A stretch of DNA of 64,000 bases from Owenia fusiformis. Taxonomy: Eukaryota > Annelida > Polychaeta > Sabellida > Oweniidae. Every line of letters begins with the position of its first letter. Positions within the stretch are counted from its first letter, which is position 1. The DNA is taken from the NCBI GenBank assembly GCA_903813345.2, contig CAIIXF020000011.1, positions 26,528,166-26,592,165 of the forward strand, written 5' to 3'. Positions 11,301 to 22,800 of this stretch are shown piece by piece. A program made the position numbers and the translations under genes. Below the pieces are notes generated by a model. It ran no database searches and had not been told where the DNA came from. It saw nothing but the letters and a program-made list of their open reading frames with translations.

Positions 11301-14300
11301 TGCTTCCTTCTTATTGTATTTCAGAGAATGTTGCCCCTAGTAACGATTCATCTAATCTCAGTGTGGCTGATTCAAATGAAGTTGCCATGGAGATTGATAC
11401 TGATAATACAACAGATGCAGAACATGAAGTGCAGAAATCTAAATCTGAGCACATTGATGATACTCATGAACACTCAGGAAATGACGCAAAAACTGAACAT
11501 ATGTCATGTGATAATTCCAATGAAGCAGGAGCCATGATAGACATTGAAATGGCTCCAATTCTAGCCACATCCGGTGCTATACCTAAGTCAACGAAACTGA
11601 ACAGTCAACAAACTCAAGACCCAAGATCTTCAGTATCAACTGAACAGACTAATACAACACTGAAAAAAGATGGTGAATCTCAATTTCGTAGAATTCTAGA
11701 TTCTGATAACCTGACACAAAGCAGTCAATCTACGGGAGAAAGTGCAATAGAAAAAGACAATGTGGGATCTAAGATCCAATCAAATAAAGATACATCGACT
11801 GAAGAAACTGAGAGAGCTCATGAAGTGACTCAAACCAATCCTCTGTCTGTGATACCTACAAGTGTTGAGAATATTAGGCCCTTAGAGATCAAGGAAATCA
11901 AATTGCAGTATAGTAATTATGGTACAACAGCATCTACAATCCAAGTAGAATATAAGAAGCCGCCAACCATGTTTAGTATAGGGACAACTACTGATGATAT
12001 TGCAGTTGAAGCTAGTGATAATAAAAATGATGTAAATGATGAAACGGAAGATGTTATTAAGACAAGTGATAGCATTGATGGACTTGATACTGCTGCACAT
12101 GTAACTGATGGATCAAGTGGTGATACAGTCGATAGCTCGACAACCATCCCTCAATGTCTTTCATGTGGCACAGTTACTTGTACCTCATCTTTCACTAACA
12201 GCACATCTGGACCAGTTGCAAAATCCAAACCATTAGTCGGTGTAGGAACATCAATATCTCCAAACACCTCCAGTGATAAACTCTCAGATGCCGCAAATTT
12301 TGTTCTCGCTGGTTTAAAATCTCAAAGCTCTAGTCGCAAATCCTCGGCAGATTTATCTGTACAAGCAAGTGGTATTACCTTGGATCACATCTCAGATCAA
12401 GTAACATCTGATGATGCTAGAAATAATGAAAGTATTAGAATTGAATCTCCAAATGAATCGGATGAACCATCACATCATGATTCCAAAATTACTGACAATG
12501 AGGAAAAAATATCTAGTCAAACTAAGGAAATTGTTACTGAAGCTGTGAGGAATGATGAACTTCAAATCACAGATACAGCATCTGTATCTGCAGATACAAT
12601 ATCGGAAGCTACAATACTATCAGCTCCAGATACATCGATAGCTGTATCCACAATGCCACCAGCTCCAGAAGCCTCAATGAGTTCATTTGGAAATGTCTCA
12701 CCATCAGTTGTGATCACTTCACCTGTGACTCCAGCCCAGTCAGTCACTTCATCTCTGGTGTCAGAAGCCTCAGCTTCCCCCTTAGAATCAAACTCTGAAC
12801 AAGGGTTATCAGAATATAAGCCCCTGGTGCATGTAGAATTAGCAGATCAGACCCCAGATACAACAGTCTCTCAACCTGTAGCATCAACTTCAGGTATGTG
12901 ATGTAAGAAATGTGAAATACAGTAAAACCTGTAAACTGGAACACCTCTGTAAGTGGAACACTTCCATAAGTGGAACACTTTTCAAAGTCTTGCAACCTTG
13001 ACTTATTGTTTAATAACCCTTTTTAAGTGGCACACCTCCCAAGTGGAACACTTATAGAGGTACCAAAAGTGCCCGACTTACACAGGTGTTACTGAACCAT
13101 CAAAAATTCAGTGACAAAACAGAACAGACCAGGTGCAAGAAAACAAACCCAAACATCTCAATTGATGATTAAAGGCATGGAATGTAAAATGACCCAGTTC
13201 CTTCATCATTACATAACAAGTATCACAATCCAAATCCAAAATACAAGCAATTGCAATAATATGTACAAGATCCATTAACAAAGCATTGGCAATTTAAATT
13301 TTTTTGTTGTTTATCAACAATTTAAAACTGTTTCTTCGTGGATTTGTTTCAGTGATCAGGTTTTTCATAAATAGATGTATTTTGTCCCAGATTAAGGCAA
13401 AATTCAACTAATGGATTTCTCTAATGCGAAATTTATACTTTTTATGTCCCCACCACATAGTGTGGGGCCATATTGTCGTCCTAGGCGCGTCCGTCCGTCT
13501 GTCTGGTTGCCTGTCCGTCCGTACGTCCGGCAGTTTTCTCCAAAACCACTACAGGTATCACCTTCTAATTTTCAGGAATAACTTATGAGTGCCTATAGAT
13601 GTGGATGAAAAAAATTTAACTCAAAACCTACTTCCTGTCGGCCATTTTGAAGTCAAATGCTAAAATCCTTGTCTGCAAACTTTAAGAAAAACTGCTTCAC
13701 AGTTGCTTTTAAAACTTTAACATCTTGTTCAGCTCACTTCATTCTAGATCTGATTAGGTTTTGGACCTGCTAGCTCAGTCATGTCAGCCATTTTGAATGT
13801 CTGAAGAAAAGTTAGCGCGCGATAATACTTTGTATCATATTGAATGGTGTTTTTGAGTTTTCATACTTTAACTATTTAGTAGCTTTATAAATAATTTCAG
13901 ATGTACTTTGCTGTAAAAGCCTACTTTATTGTTAACAGTAGTTATATGTGATAATTTTGTAAAAAGAAATCAGCAAAAACTCATAAGGACTTTTTTATTG
14001 TCGGCCATTTTGGATTTTTCGGTCCTAAAATCTTGTCTGTGAAGTCTTGTCTGCGCGTTTTCAGGTGAACCGTTTGGTGGATCAATTTCAAATTTTCAGG
14101 GATGATTCTTAGTATAAAAATCTAGATCTCATTAGTTTTTTGGCATTCTGGGTAAATGTCAAGGCAGCCATTTTGGATTTTCCGTCCTAAAATCTTGTCT
14201 GTAAAGTCTTGTCTATTCGTTTTCAGGTGAACTGTTTGGTAGATCAATTTCAAATTTTCAGGAATGATTCTTAGTATGAAAATCTAGAACTGATTAGTTT

Positions 14301-17300
14301 TTTTGCATTCTGGGTAAATGTCAAGGCAGCCATTTTGGATTTTCCGTCTTAAAATCTTGCCTGTAAAGTCTTGTCTACGCGTTTTTAGGTGAACGGTTTG
14401 ATAGATCAATTTCAAATTTTCAGGGATGATTCTTTGTATGAAAATCTACATCTGATTACTTTTTTTGCATTCTGCGTAAATGTTAAGGCAGCCATTTTGG
14501 ATTTTCTGTCCTAAAATCTTGTCTGTAAAGTCTTGTCTACCCGTTTTCAGGTGAACCGTTTGGTAGATCAATTTCATATTTTCAGGGATGATTCTTAGTA
14601 TGAAAATCTACAAACAGATTAGTTTTTTGACATTCTTGGTAAATGTCAAGGCAGCCATTTTGGATTTTCCATCCTGAAATCTTGTCTGTAAAGTCTTCTT
14701 TACATGTTTTCTGGTTAACTGTGTGACGGATCAATTTCAAATTTTCAGGGGTGGTTCTTAGTGTGAACATCTAGAACTGACAAAATTTTTGGCATTTTTG
14801 GTAAATTTTAAGGTGGCCACTTTGGATTTTCCGTCCTCAAATTGTGTTGGTAAAGTCTTGTCTACTCATTTTCAGGATAACCATTTCACGGGATCACCAC
14901 TTGGTGGGGACATTTTGTACACATTTGTGTTCTTGTTTTGAGTGTAATATAAAGATTAAGAAGAAAATCAAATGAACTGAATAATTTGTGTAAATTAATT
15001 ATTCATCAAATTTAAAAAGTGTTTACTTAATGACTTAGACAGTTGATCACTGTTCACAATGAGATCTCATAAAAGTGTGTTGTTGTTGTTGAAGGTGAAA
15101 GGCGTAGAAGAGTAGGTCACAGTGGGCCCCCTACAGGAGACTTTCAACTGTATGATGATGATAATGACAGTGATGAAGAGCTAATGGCTGCTCATAGAAG
15201 ATCTCATGCTAGGCCTAACAGGTACATACTTACATTCAAGTTTGGAATACAGTACATTTACAATTCTTTTTTGTGTCATAACCTTAAGAACACTCACCCC
15301 TCTGCAAAAAAACGTTGGGAAATTTATGTCATTTTGAGCAAACACTCTATCTGGAAACAAGTTTAGAAAATAAAAAACTTACTAGTATGTTATAGTAATG
15401 AGTCCAGACTCAAATGAAATGGCTGAAAGCTTTATAATATATTGTAAGCCTTTTCTACTTCAGGAGTGATGATGAAAACCTTGAAAGAAACCTAGCAGCT
15501 ATAAAATTACAGACACTTTATCGTAAACGTCTCGAGGCTAAGGAGATGGAGGAACAAGACTCTATGTGCATCGAGACACCTAAGATAAAGAACATCTATA
15601 AGGGTCATAGGAACTCGAGAACTATGGTAAAGGATTTTAGTCTAGTGTGGTTTTAATCCCAGTGAATGAACTTTACAGTGAAGGTGACGCCTTCTGTTTG
15701 ACTACTGTCAGTCCATATGTCTTGATCATAATTTGTTTCCTGAAATACTCAATCATCTTATATAAGCTGGAAAGATAATGCTTGATATATTATGCAAACA
15801 TTTTCAGCTGCTTCAAAAATGATGTGAATTGTTGAAAATCTTAATAATATTGGGGTTTCCATTTGTAGATCAAGGAGGCTAGCTTCTGGGGTGAGGATTA
15901 TGTAATGAGTGGTAGTGACTGTGGACACATCTTTATATGGGACAGACATACAGCTAAGTTGGTGCAGATGTTAGAGGCTGATAGACATGTAGTCAACTGT
16001 ATCAGACCTCACCCCTCTTATCCCAGTAAGTGAAGAAATCCTTTACAGTCTTTAAATGGCCAACTTTTTTGTGGATGGCGTTAATGCCTTGTCTGCACAT
16101 TATAACTGAAGTTGATCCTAAGAAGTTCCTCTTCTCAATTTGACTGGGTAGATGAAGCTCACACTGCTCTCACTAGTCAATGCAAGAATCATTTATTGAA
16201 CTTTTTTGATTCTTTCAAACAAATCCATTCACGTGGAGAGAAATTAGCAAAAGCAAAAATAAAAAAACATACATGAGAAATACATATCTCGCTTTAACAT
16301 ATTTGACATGTCCTATTTCATATTTCAGTTTTGGCATCTAGTGGTATAGACTATGATATAAAGATCTGGGCCCCTACGTCTCTGGAAACTACGTTTGATA
16401 GAGAGACTGCTAAAGAGGCAAGTACAGTCAGATAATGTTGCCTTTAATGGATAGTGTCTGCTATATTTATATTAAAGGATTGGTATCGATATGGCCGGTA
16501 TCAAATTGATCAAGTTATTTTTCAGAATCATCTACACGTTATCAGAAGTTCAAATCTGACTTTAGATTTGAGATTTGACCTTCATTGACCATCTCCACGT
16601 CAAAAGTAGCTCAAAAAGTTATCAGAAGTTCAAATCTGACTTAAGATTTGAGATTTGACATTCATTGACCTTCTCACGGTCAAAAAAGGTCTTATTTCAA
16701 CTTCCATCAAATTGACCTTTTTTTCAAAATCATCTACAAGTTATCAGAAATTCAAATCTGACTTTAGATTTCACCTTCATTGACCTTCTCAAGGTCATTG
16801 ACCTTTTCAAGGTAAAAAAAATGTTGAAAGGTATTTTTCAACTTGCTTCAAATTGACCAATTTTTTTCAAAATAACTTATCAGAAGTTCGAATCTGACTT
16901 TAGATTTTAGATTTGACATTCATTGACCTTCTAAAGGTAAATAAGGTTAAAAAGGTCTCGTTTCAACTTGCTTGAAATTGACCATTTTTTTCCCAAAATA
17001 GTCTACAAGTTATCAGAAGTTCAAATCTGACTTTAGATTTGACCTTCAAAAAGGTCTTTCGCTTCAAATTGACCATTTTTTCAAAATCATCTACAAGTTT
17101 TCAATAATATTTTGAGCAGCTAGGTGGTAACATTTTGTCATGTTAATGCCTTGTGTCATTTTGTTACAGTGAGGTTCGGATAGATGTTTCATTTCATTCC
17201 GAACATATGATACCAAGAACAAAAGAAGTGTTTGGTGTGTTTTCTAAAACAATATAGAGAATTTTTTTCAAATTATATTGTTACCATTCAAAAGATGACC

Positions 17301-17877
17301 ATTTAATTGATGATGTGTAAAATTTTCAGAATTTTTTGAGGACTCCTCGATATAACCAACACTTTAACCTTTGACATAAAATTCCCCTTGTTCTTAAAAG
17401 GTCCGATGTCCTTAATTTGTTGTTGTGTTGCAGGTGACAAAGAGGAATGAAGTTATGTTAGATGAGACGAGGGACACCATCACTGTTCCAGCATCTTTTA
17501 TGTTGCGAATGCTGGCATCTCTGAATCATATACGATCTGGTAAGTTACATAATACAAATGTACATGTACATATAAAAATAATTTTTAAATGTCTTCCGAT
17601 ATGACATCTATGATTTGTCTCAAAGTATGTCTTCCATCATGATAAGTCTTTCATTATGACGAGTCTTTCATTATGGCATGTCTTTCAATTTAATGTTTTT
17701 CCTTTTCATCATATTGTGTCTTCCACAGTGATATGTTATTCATTATGATGTGTCTTCCATCATGATGATGATGATGTTCCTTTCATCATACTTTGTCTTT
17801 CTAATATGTTCTCTCTAAATTCAGGTCGTGCTGGACATGAAGAAACCAATACTGATACATCTTCAGACTCAGATTAA
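2243..17877 (+). CDS. DCAF6: DDB1- and CUL4-associated factor 6 (WD40/IQ protein), 17 exons
   Basis: Exons: 2243-2330, 4066-4127, 5467-5559, 5994-6071, 6333-6551, 7733-7868, 8112-8272, 8638-8697, 10291-10414, 10879-11043, 11325-12893, 15095-15221, 15464-15626, 15869-16025, 16329-16417, 17434-17539, 17825-17877. They join in phase to 1149 aa ending in TAA. N-terminal WD repeats cover residues 35-280 ([44 protein letters not shown]). [12 protein letters not shown] and [11 protein letters not shown] lie near 325-360, a disordered Ser/Thr/Asp-rich linker covers about 396-918, a weak IQ-like helix about 972-990, and the last WD repeats 1016-1097 ([28 protein letters not shown]). The tail carries [20 protein letters not shown]. 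Family knowledge: substrate receptor of CUL4-DDB1 ubiquitin ligases and, in mammals, a nuclear-receptor coactivator (NRIP/IQWD1). WFDLR (about 164-168) fits the WDxR DDB1-contact motif. The human protein is about 860 aa; the excess is in the linker. One intron has a GC donor. Confidence 0.95.
2654..3113. mobile_element. Inverted-repeat MITE in DCAF6 intron 1
   Basis: The left end starts GGACAGCTGAATAATAGTGA and the right end reads, on the other strand, GGACAGCTTAGTAATAGTGA. Diverged complementarity continues inward for roughly 170 bp per arm, including TACAAGTCTTGATCG and a CCAATATGG word present in both orientations. About 460 bp, no transposase. A non-autonomous DNA element of unassigned superfamily. 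Confidence 0.7.
4222..5287. mobile_element. Mariner-like element with long terminal inverted repeats
   Basis: CGAGGGGTGATCAATAAGTA at 4222 is matched by its near-perfect inverse ending at 5287. A TA dinucleotide flanks each end (4220-4221 and 5288-5289), the Tc1/mariner target signature. The inverted repeats extend about 200 bp on each side (to about 4424 and from about 5085), both including GGAGGTAC...CCCGGG. Between them near 4636-4665 a decayed frame reads [10 protein letters not shown], the second catalytic-Asp block of mariner transposases, followed by stops. The element is inactive and lies in DCAF6 intron 2. Confidence 0.8.
5740..5912. repeat. Fragment of the GTGATGACATATTG / TTAATGCCTTGT repeat family
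   Basis: Shares GACATATTG(T/C)TATGGTCTC, GGCATCTGTAACAAAT and a GCATGTTAATGCCTT end with copies near 9166-10130 and 42790-42930. A partial piece also occurs near 16060-16100. No internal tandem array in this copy. Lies in DCAF6 intron 3. Confidence 0.55.
8740..8990. repeat. Tandem repeat, ~88-bp period
   Basis: TTCCATTAGACTAAGTAAATA and ATTATCAGTCAGGG each recur about 87-88 bp apart. The unit itself is made of smaller GATTACATGTATTTT-like pieces. Lies in DCAF6 intron 8. Confidence 0.65.
9166..10135. mobile_element. Intronic element with internal array rich in AAGGTCA half-sites
   Basis: Begins TATGTCACCACCAAAAAGTG and ends with CAGGTGGTGGTACC followed by TTAATGCCTTGTC, ends also seen at 42793-42930. 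Between them are several diverged copies of a block with AGTTCAAATCTGACTTTAG, GATTTGACCTTCAATGACCT and TCAAGGTCAAAAAAGGTC. No coding capacity. Probably a non-autonomous transposon whose core has expanded. Lies in DCAF6 intron 8. The same block recurs in intron 15. Confidence 0.6.
10530..10620. repeat. Near-perfect 43-bp-arm fold-back in DCAF6 intron 9
   Basis: Arms 10530-10573 and 10578-10620 are complementary apart from one position beside GAGTC, with a four-base loop AATG. The outer ends are GTTTTTTAACC and GGTTAAAAAAC. It could be a miniature fold-back element or a small-RNA hairpin. Sequence alone does not decide. Confidence 0.75.
11325..12893 (+). CDS. DCAF6: DCAF6 exon 11, large disordered linker
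   Basis: A single 1569-bp exon, entered and left in phase 1, encodes about 523 residues rich in Ser, Thr, Asp, Glu and Asn with no predicted fold. Early in it, [11 protein letters not shown] resembles the vertebrate AMEVDTP segment. [15 protein letters not shown] resembles the vertebrate HYSTEGTTTSTIKLNF block, which anchors the alignment. Most of the rest has no recognisable counterpart. The exon accounts for almost half of the protein and for its excess length over human DCAF6. Confidence 0.9.
12915..13095. repeat. Dispersed repeat with AAGTGGAACAC words
   Basis: ACAGTAAAACCTGTAAACTGG is followed by GTAAGTGGAACACTT, ATAAGTGGAACACTT and AAGTGGAACACTTAT, and ends with ACTTACACAGGTGTTACTG. 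The inverted CAGTAAAACCTGT/ACAGGTGTTACTG ends look like a Tigger/pogo-type non-autonomous element. That family name is inference. Confidence 0.55.
13445..14912. mobile_element. Element with short TIRs and a 162-bp tandem core
   Basis: TGTCCCCACCACATAGTG at the left end is inverted at the right end as CCACTTGGTGGGGACA. Just inside the left end is a GTCCGTCCGTCTG-rich run. From about 13990 to 14890 a unit of 162-163 bp repeats: GCCATTTTGGATTTT (first and last copies diverged) recurs at about 14004, 14167, 14329, 14491, 14654 and 14816, together with CAATTTCAAATTTTCAGG and AAAATCTTGTCTGT. No transposase. The plan (short conserved flanks, tandem core of about 160 bp) resembles the pearl/Helentron-associated elements described in bivalves, though the TIRs could equally indicate a DNA transposon. 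Lies in DCAF6 intron 11. Confidence 0.7.
15464..15626 (+). CDS. DCAF6: DCAF6 exon 13, IQ-like helix
   Basis: Encodes about 54 residues, with [20 protein letters not shown] where vertebrate DCAF6 has its IQ-related helix, then [11 protein letters not shown], which is nearly identical to the vertebrate sequence and leads into the C-terminal WD repeats. Human DCAF6/NRIP is reported to bind calmodulin through its IQ motif. Here the motif is degenerate, so calmodulin binding is uncertain. Confidence 0.88.
16329..16417 (+). CDS. DCAF6: DCAF6 exon 15, followed by a GC donor
   Basis: Encodes the WD segment [15 protein letters not shown] and ends TAAAGAG|GCAAGT. The family alignment and the phase of exon 16 ([19 protein letters not shown]) require the join here, and no in-frame GT donor is available. 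GCAAGT is the typical weaker donor of GC-AG introns. Confidence 0.88.
16485..17155. mobile_element. Second array-bearing element, DCAF6 intron 15
   Basis: Five or so diverged copies of AGTTCAAATCTGACTTTAGA, ATTGACCTTCTCAAGGTC and CAAAATCATCTACAAGTT are followed by AGGTGGTAACATTTTGTC and TTAATGCCTTGTG. The core and right end match the element in intron 8. The left end is not clear. Confidence 0.58.
17578..17815. repeat. Degenerate short tandem repeat
   Basis: Variants of TGTCTTTCATTATGA and TCTTCCATCATGATG repeat every 15-20 bp in the last DCAF6 intron, including a short GATGAT run. Confidence 0.6.
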
Positions 17878-18650
17878 ATAATGTGAGGATGTATGGCGAG
17901 AATCAGCACGATACACACAAATGTTAGTGTGATACTCCAATATTCAGATTTGGCTTCAACTGTACAAGAAATGACACCGAAGCTTCAAGAAATGAGGCTA
18001 AAAGTTGAATAAAATGGACACAATCAACTAACAGTATCAGATTCATCAAGTCACTCATTTATCTAGAGTGAAATCCAAAAGTGGCCTGATTATTTGGACA
18101 GAAGACATAATCACAGATAATGTCTCATCACATTGCAATTGCAACCGGTAGTTTTTAATACTGATACTGATATTGATACTGATACTGATATGTTTTACTT
18201 AACTTTACTTTCAATAATTGTAGATGTATATACAATTACAATAAACCCCAAGAGTGTTGCAGTTACCCTTGAAAAGTTATATTTTTGCTGAACAATTATA
18301 TCCTCAGTTTTTTACTCAAGGGGGTCGTAAATCATTATTTTGCTTATGCTTGAAAAATCTCAACATTTCCTATATTTGAATGCAAACAGGGTGATATACA
18401 TATTAACTATAATGTTTGGTTTGACTTACGAAAGGGTATCTAGTTGATCTAATGCTGAGAAGATCACATATTTATATTTACAAGCTAAAACTATAGTCTT
18501 CTGTCATATTAGACTGTTTTTAATTTAATTATAGCTTATTTATTTATTTGGGAATGATTTAAGTTAAAATCATTTGGTAGTTAACTCGCTAGTTTAGATT
18601 GGAATGTTAGAATAAATAGGATTTTTCCAAACTCAACCTGTGTTTATTGA
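17878..18650 (+). other. DCAF6 3' UTR region
   Basis: No further coding sequence. A GATACTGATACT microsatellite lies at about 18160-18192. Two AATAAA hexamers, at 18240-18245 and 18611-18616, are candidate polyadenylation signals. I cannot tell which is used. Confidence 0.55.
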
Positions 18651-19757
18651 TTGTGAAAGTAAACTTGTTATAACCTCTGAATTCCGAATAGCGCCCATCA
18701 AATATTTCACCAATATCATACTTCTAGAATTAAAACTCTTTGAATTTGGCGAATTTTCTAAAAGGATGTGTCTTGGTATATGCCCTTTTGGTCCCTCAGT
18801 CAAATGTATGTGAAATATGGTTTTTATTACTGTCCTAGTTATATTTGATAAGTATATTTACTTTTTCACGAGTTTTGATGCATAATTAACCCCCTGCTGA
18901 GAGTCAGAATAAGGAACTTAACAAACAAAAAAATAGTCATTATCATAGAAAAAACACCAATGGCAACATGTATGACATACAAAGAAGAAATAACTTAAAA
19001 CCCATGAAGAATTAAAAGAAAATCATATTTTTGAAATATATTTAATGATTAAAATTTTTTTTCAAATTTTTGAATTTCCCGCCAGTTAAATTTGAAGGGG
19101 GAAAACAAGATGGTTGCCATTTGATGTAAGAAATATCAGAAAAAAAGTTGCTTCACTTTTAGTTTTCACAATGAGCACAGTTTTCCGGTTTAGGTTTTTT
19201 GACTGATTCTGACTCTTCATCACCAGGGTCATGTATAGAGATTATAAAATTGAAACCAAAATGTTGTGCTCAGCATGAATTTGACTGAAATATGTGTAAC
19301 ATCACCAACACAATTGAAGTCTCAAAACTGGATGCTCAGTAACTTTGAGTGACTATAATCCCTTGATTACCCAGATAAACACCAATTCACTTATCCAGAA
19401 ATACCATTCAATGTCTATATAAAGAAAGTAACCAATGTTTTTGAAGATATGTTTCAAACTTTTTGCATAAATAATTCATTTAATATTTGCCATTGATTTT
19501 TTTTCAATTCTGACAAAGTGATATGCACTGTCTTTGATGCCAATATTGTGATACAAATTGATATTTTTATAATCTAAGATAAGATATTGAAGTTTAATAA
19601 TATGTGTGATTGAGTTGGTTTTTCAGACATTACAATTTTCAATATTTTCTAAGTCGATACCCAGACTCATTCCCAGACTCATCCTTACCCGAAGTACAAT
19701 ATTTTTGGAAATCTAAACATTTGAAACTTATTACTCTCTTGAAATGCCACGCATGCC
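18650..19757. other. Intergenic DNA between convergent genes
   Basis: Lies between DCAF6 (+) and the DUF1349 gene (-), which converge. AT-rich, with no exon or clear repeat found. Confidence 0.5.
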
Positions 19758-19763
19758 TTTATT
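19758..19763 (-). terminator. Polyadenylation signal of the DUF1349 gene
   Basis: TTTATT on the + strand is AATAAA on the minus strand, about 85 bp downstream of the minus-strand stop codon at 19846-19848. A plausible but unproven signal. Confidence 0.5.
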
Positions 19764-19845
19764 GGCCTTACAGTCTTAAACATTTTACATTTAAAGAATT
19801 TCACAGAATGTTTTCAAATATTCCATGACTACATTCTGAATATCA

Positions 19846-22800
19846 CTAGGGCGCCTCTGTTGTTTCTTCAGTTCCATGATGAAAGCCCTTTGAGTTCTTA
19901 ATCGATAGGTAGTCAAATACCACAGAGAAGTCGGACTTGGTCGGCGCACAAGCAAACAGCCCCAGTGTACATGTCTTCAAATGAGGAGTGTCATCTGTAC
20001 GTAATCGGGCAATTCTCATAAACTCCCATTTACCAGTATCTTTATTTGGTGTCAGATGCTCTACCTGAAAGTGTAATAAATATGTGTTTTCCAGAACCAT
20101 TAACTTTCACCCCCAACAGATGCATTCGAGTTTCTATCCATATTAACTTTCATTGGAAGTTTAAAGGCGAATGGAACATATTTTTGATCAACTGCTTAAA
20201 ACTGCAAGAGAACGTTCGATATCACTTGAGACACCCTGTACTGGGTGAGCACATGTGTTGTGAATATCGATTATATGCGTCCGTGTTTTAAGTTGAACTT
20301 GTCTGTATCGTGATCATAAAAGATCACTAACTGTCCTACTCCATAACTTCATGATCACTAACCACAATATCACTGTCGAGTTTGTATAATCTTATGGTAA
20401 GATTGTTGGTTGGCCACTCTGTCGTTGACCAGTCACTATACACATTTGTGACAACACAGCTCAACTTGGGAGCACCATCTACCACTTCTATGCCCTATAA
20501 ATCATATCAACTGTTTTAGATAAAACAAATATTACTTGATAATTAATTTAAGGATTTGAGCCCTGGACTCACTTGTGGACTGGTCATTCCTCGAGGTGTT
20601 GTTGTTTGCACCAGATTCCCAGAATCAAGTTTTAGGTAACAACGCCTGAGTGGAAAGAGTCAACTTCAATGCATTGAGTATTGGTAGAGTCAAATTGGCA
20701 TCATGACAACCATCCAACGAATGACCTTGGATGGATTGTTGGTTATATAATGCAGTGCAGTTATATGAACTACTCTGCTCGGATTGGCCTAGCTATGTGT
20801 GAATACAGTATATCAAAAGCAGATTTCTCGAGATTCCAAAGTGATAAGCCGACAATGAACCAAATACATTCACATCATTTCGTGAATGGATTGGTGATTG
20901 TTTAACAAACTAAATTACTATGCCCTATAAATCATGAACAAATCAAGTTATCATGAAAATACTTAATTGAATGTGTACTTTTGTTGCTTACTGTTTTAAT
21001 CCAGTGTTCATCGTCTAGACGTAACATCAAACCCGCCTGAAAGATACAAGCACATTTTTATTAATCGCACTAGAGTACATAGACATTGCAGAAGTAATGT
21101 CCTACGTTTAATAGAAGTGATAAGTGTGTAATGTAATCAAACAACTTGACAGATTCTTGTTGGTAATCAATTTAACAGGAATGATTGTATTAGTATTGGT
21201 TTATCATAAGTCTACCAATCTCATCGCAAGATTAGCAAAGGCTATGATATTCAGTATTTGCCTATACAGAATCTGTATTAATGTATATTGTTCAATCTTT
21301 CAATTTACAGTTATGTAATGTATGTGGTAAATGTTTTTCTCCTAGTTATTTAAAGGTTCGATCGATAACAAACTCGATGTATAAGAGCATTCTTCATGTA
21401 CTTTCATTTCGTAGCACACTTGCAGATCATTTTAAGTTGCAAATGTTGCCCATTGTCTCACCTGATCAAATTGATGAACAGGTTCCAGGTTGAAATGTGT
21501 CTCGGCCATGACATTACTGTCCACTGGTATCTCCATTGCCAACATGTGACCATTGTTGTTTCTCATATTGTTTGGATAGTATGTCCTTCAAACAGAAACA
21601 TAATGATGCGAAAATTAAGCTACGGAACATAGTTAGAACACAAATTATGGATCTTAACTTTTAATATATTAACGATATATTACGAAAGGATTGTTGGCCA
21701 CAAATAAACTTATTCAATTTTTTCAGTCTACACGGTTAATATGGTTTTGTTTCATATGGAACAAATATGCATTATATAATAGTTTGTTGACCTACTTTTG
21801 CCAGAAATCTGTTTTATCATCCTGAAAATATAGAATAAATATTATCTCTATTTAGTATTAAACATCAACGTGACACTGATAGCAGGCGGAACGAAAACAT
21901 TTTTGAAGAATAGAGGAGTTTCCATTTAGCTTTAAAATCTCACTTATTCTCGTTTTTTCATGGGATTTTAAGAGATTTGCACTTATAACCTCTAACAACT
22001 AATTATAACTTTTGTTTCTTTTTAAATTTCAGTGAAAAGTTTCCACAATAATGACTCTGATTTATATAGTCATGTCATTCAAAATCATTTCCCATGACGT
22101 TTTAAAACACTTGGGCCAAATCTCCATTGATGCAATGCTAAAAGTATTAGTTTATTCATTTGACAACCAAAAATTCCATTATCAATCACAACAGATACAT
22201 TGACAGGGTCATCCCATAGTTTGCCATTTGAGTTTCCGGCAGATTCGACCGGCACTTTTTCATTAATCATTATGCTAAGAAACTATTACAGAGTTTATAA
22301 CATGGACAGCAATGGCAGTCTGGCCCAAGCAAAAAGAGAAATGACAAGTGTGACATCTAAATCCACATCCAGGTCAATGGTAACTCCTCCGGGAAATGCT
22401 GTTATTTCCTGGAAAAAAAACATTCAAATCGCCGACTTTTCAATTTTCCATTTCTTCTCTAAGCTTCTGGACAACACTGGAGTTACAGTTGACATCTTAC
22501 CAGGTTTACTAGTTAAGAAGGGAACGCAATGATACTTTCTTGAAAAAGCGAGGAAATACACACATGCCTTCATACTTTATTTTGTACCATAAAAATAACA
22601 CGTGCAGTGCAGGTATAGGCCTAACATTTTTCAAAAATGTTTTCGTTCCACCTTAAGTCATAGTATAGCATTGTTGTACAACATGCTTAAGATGTACAAT
22701 ATACATTTGTACCTGTACACATGAATATGATAAACAAATAGCTGAACTTTACCCCCTTGAGTACATTTGTACAATGCAGTTCTATAATATGAGGTGCATA

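Noticed and set aside
11882-12147. Minus-strand frames within DCAF6 exon 11
   Set aside because: Both lie antisense to the long in-phase plus-strand exon and are serine-rich only because of its codon pattern.
22200-22532. 110-residue plus-strand frame opposite the DUF1349 gene intron
   Set aside because: It overlaps minus-strand exon-like sequence and has no recognisable motif. Probably chance.
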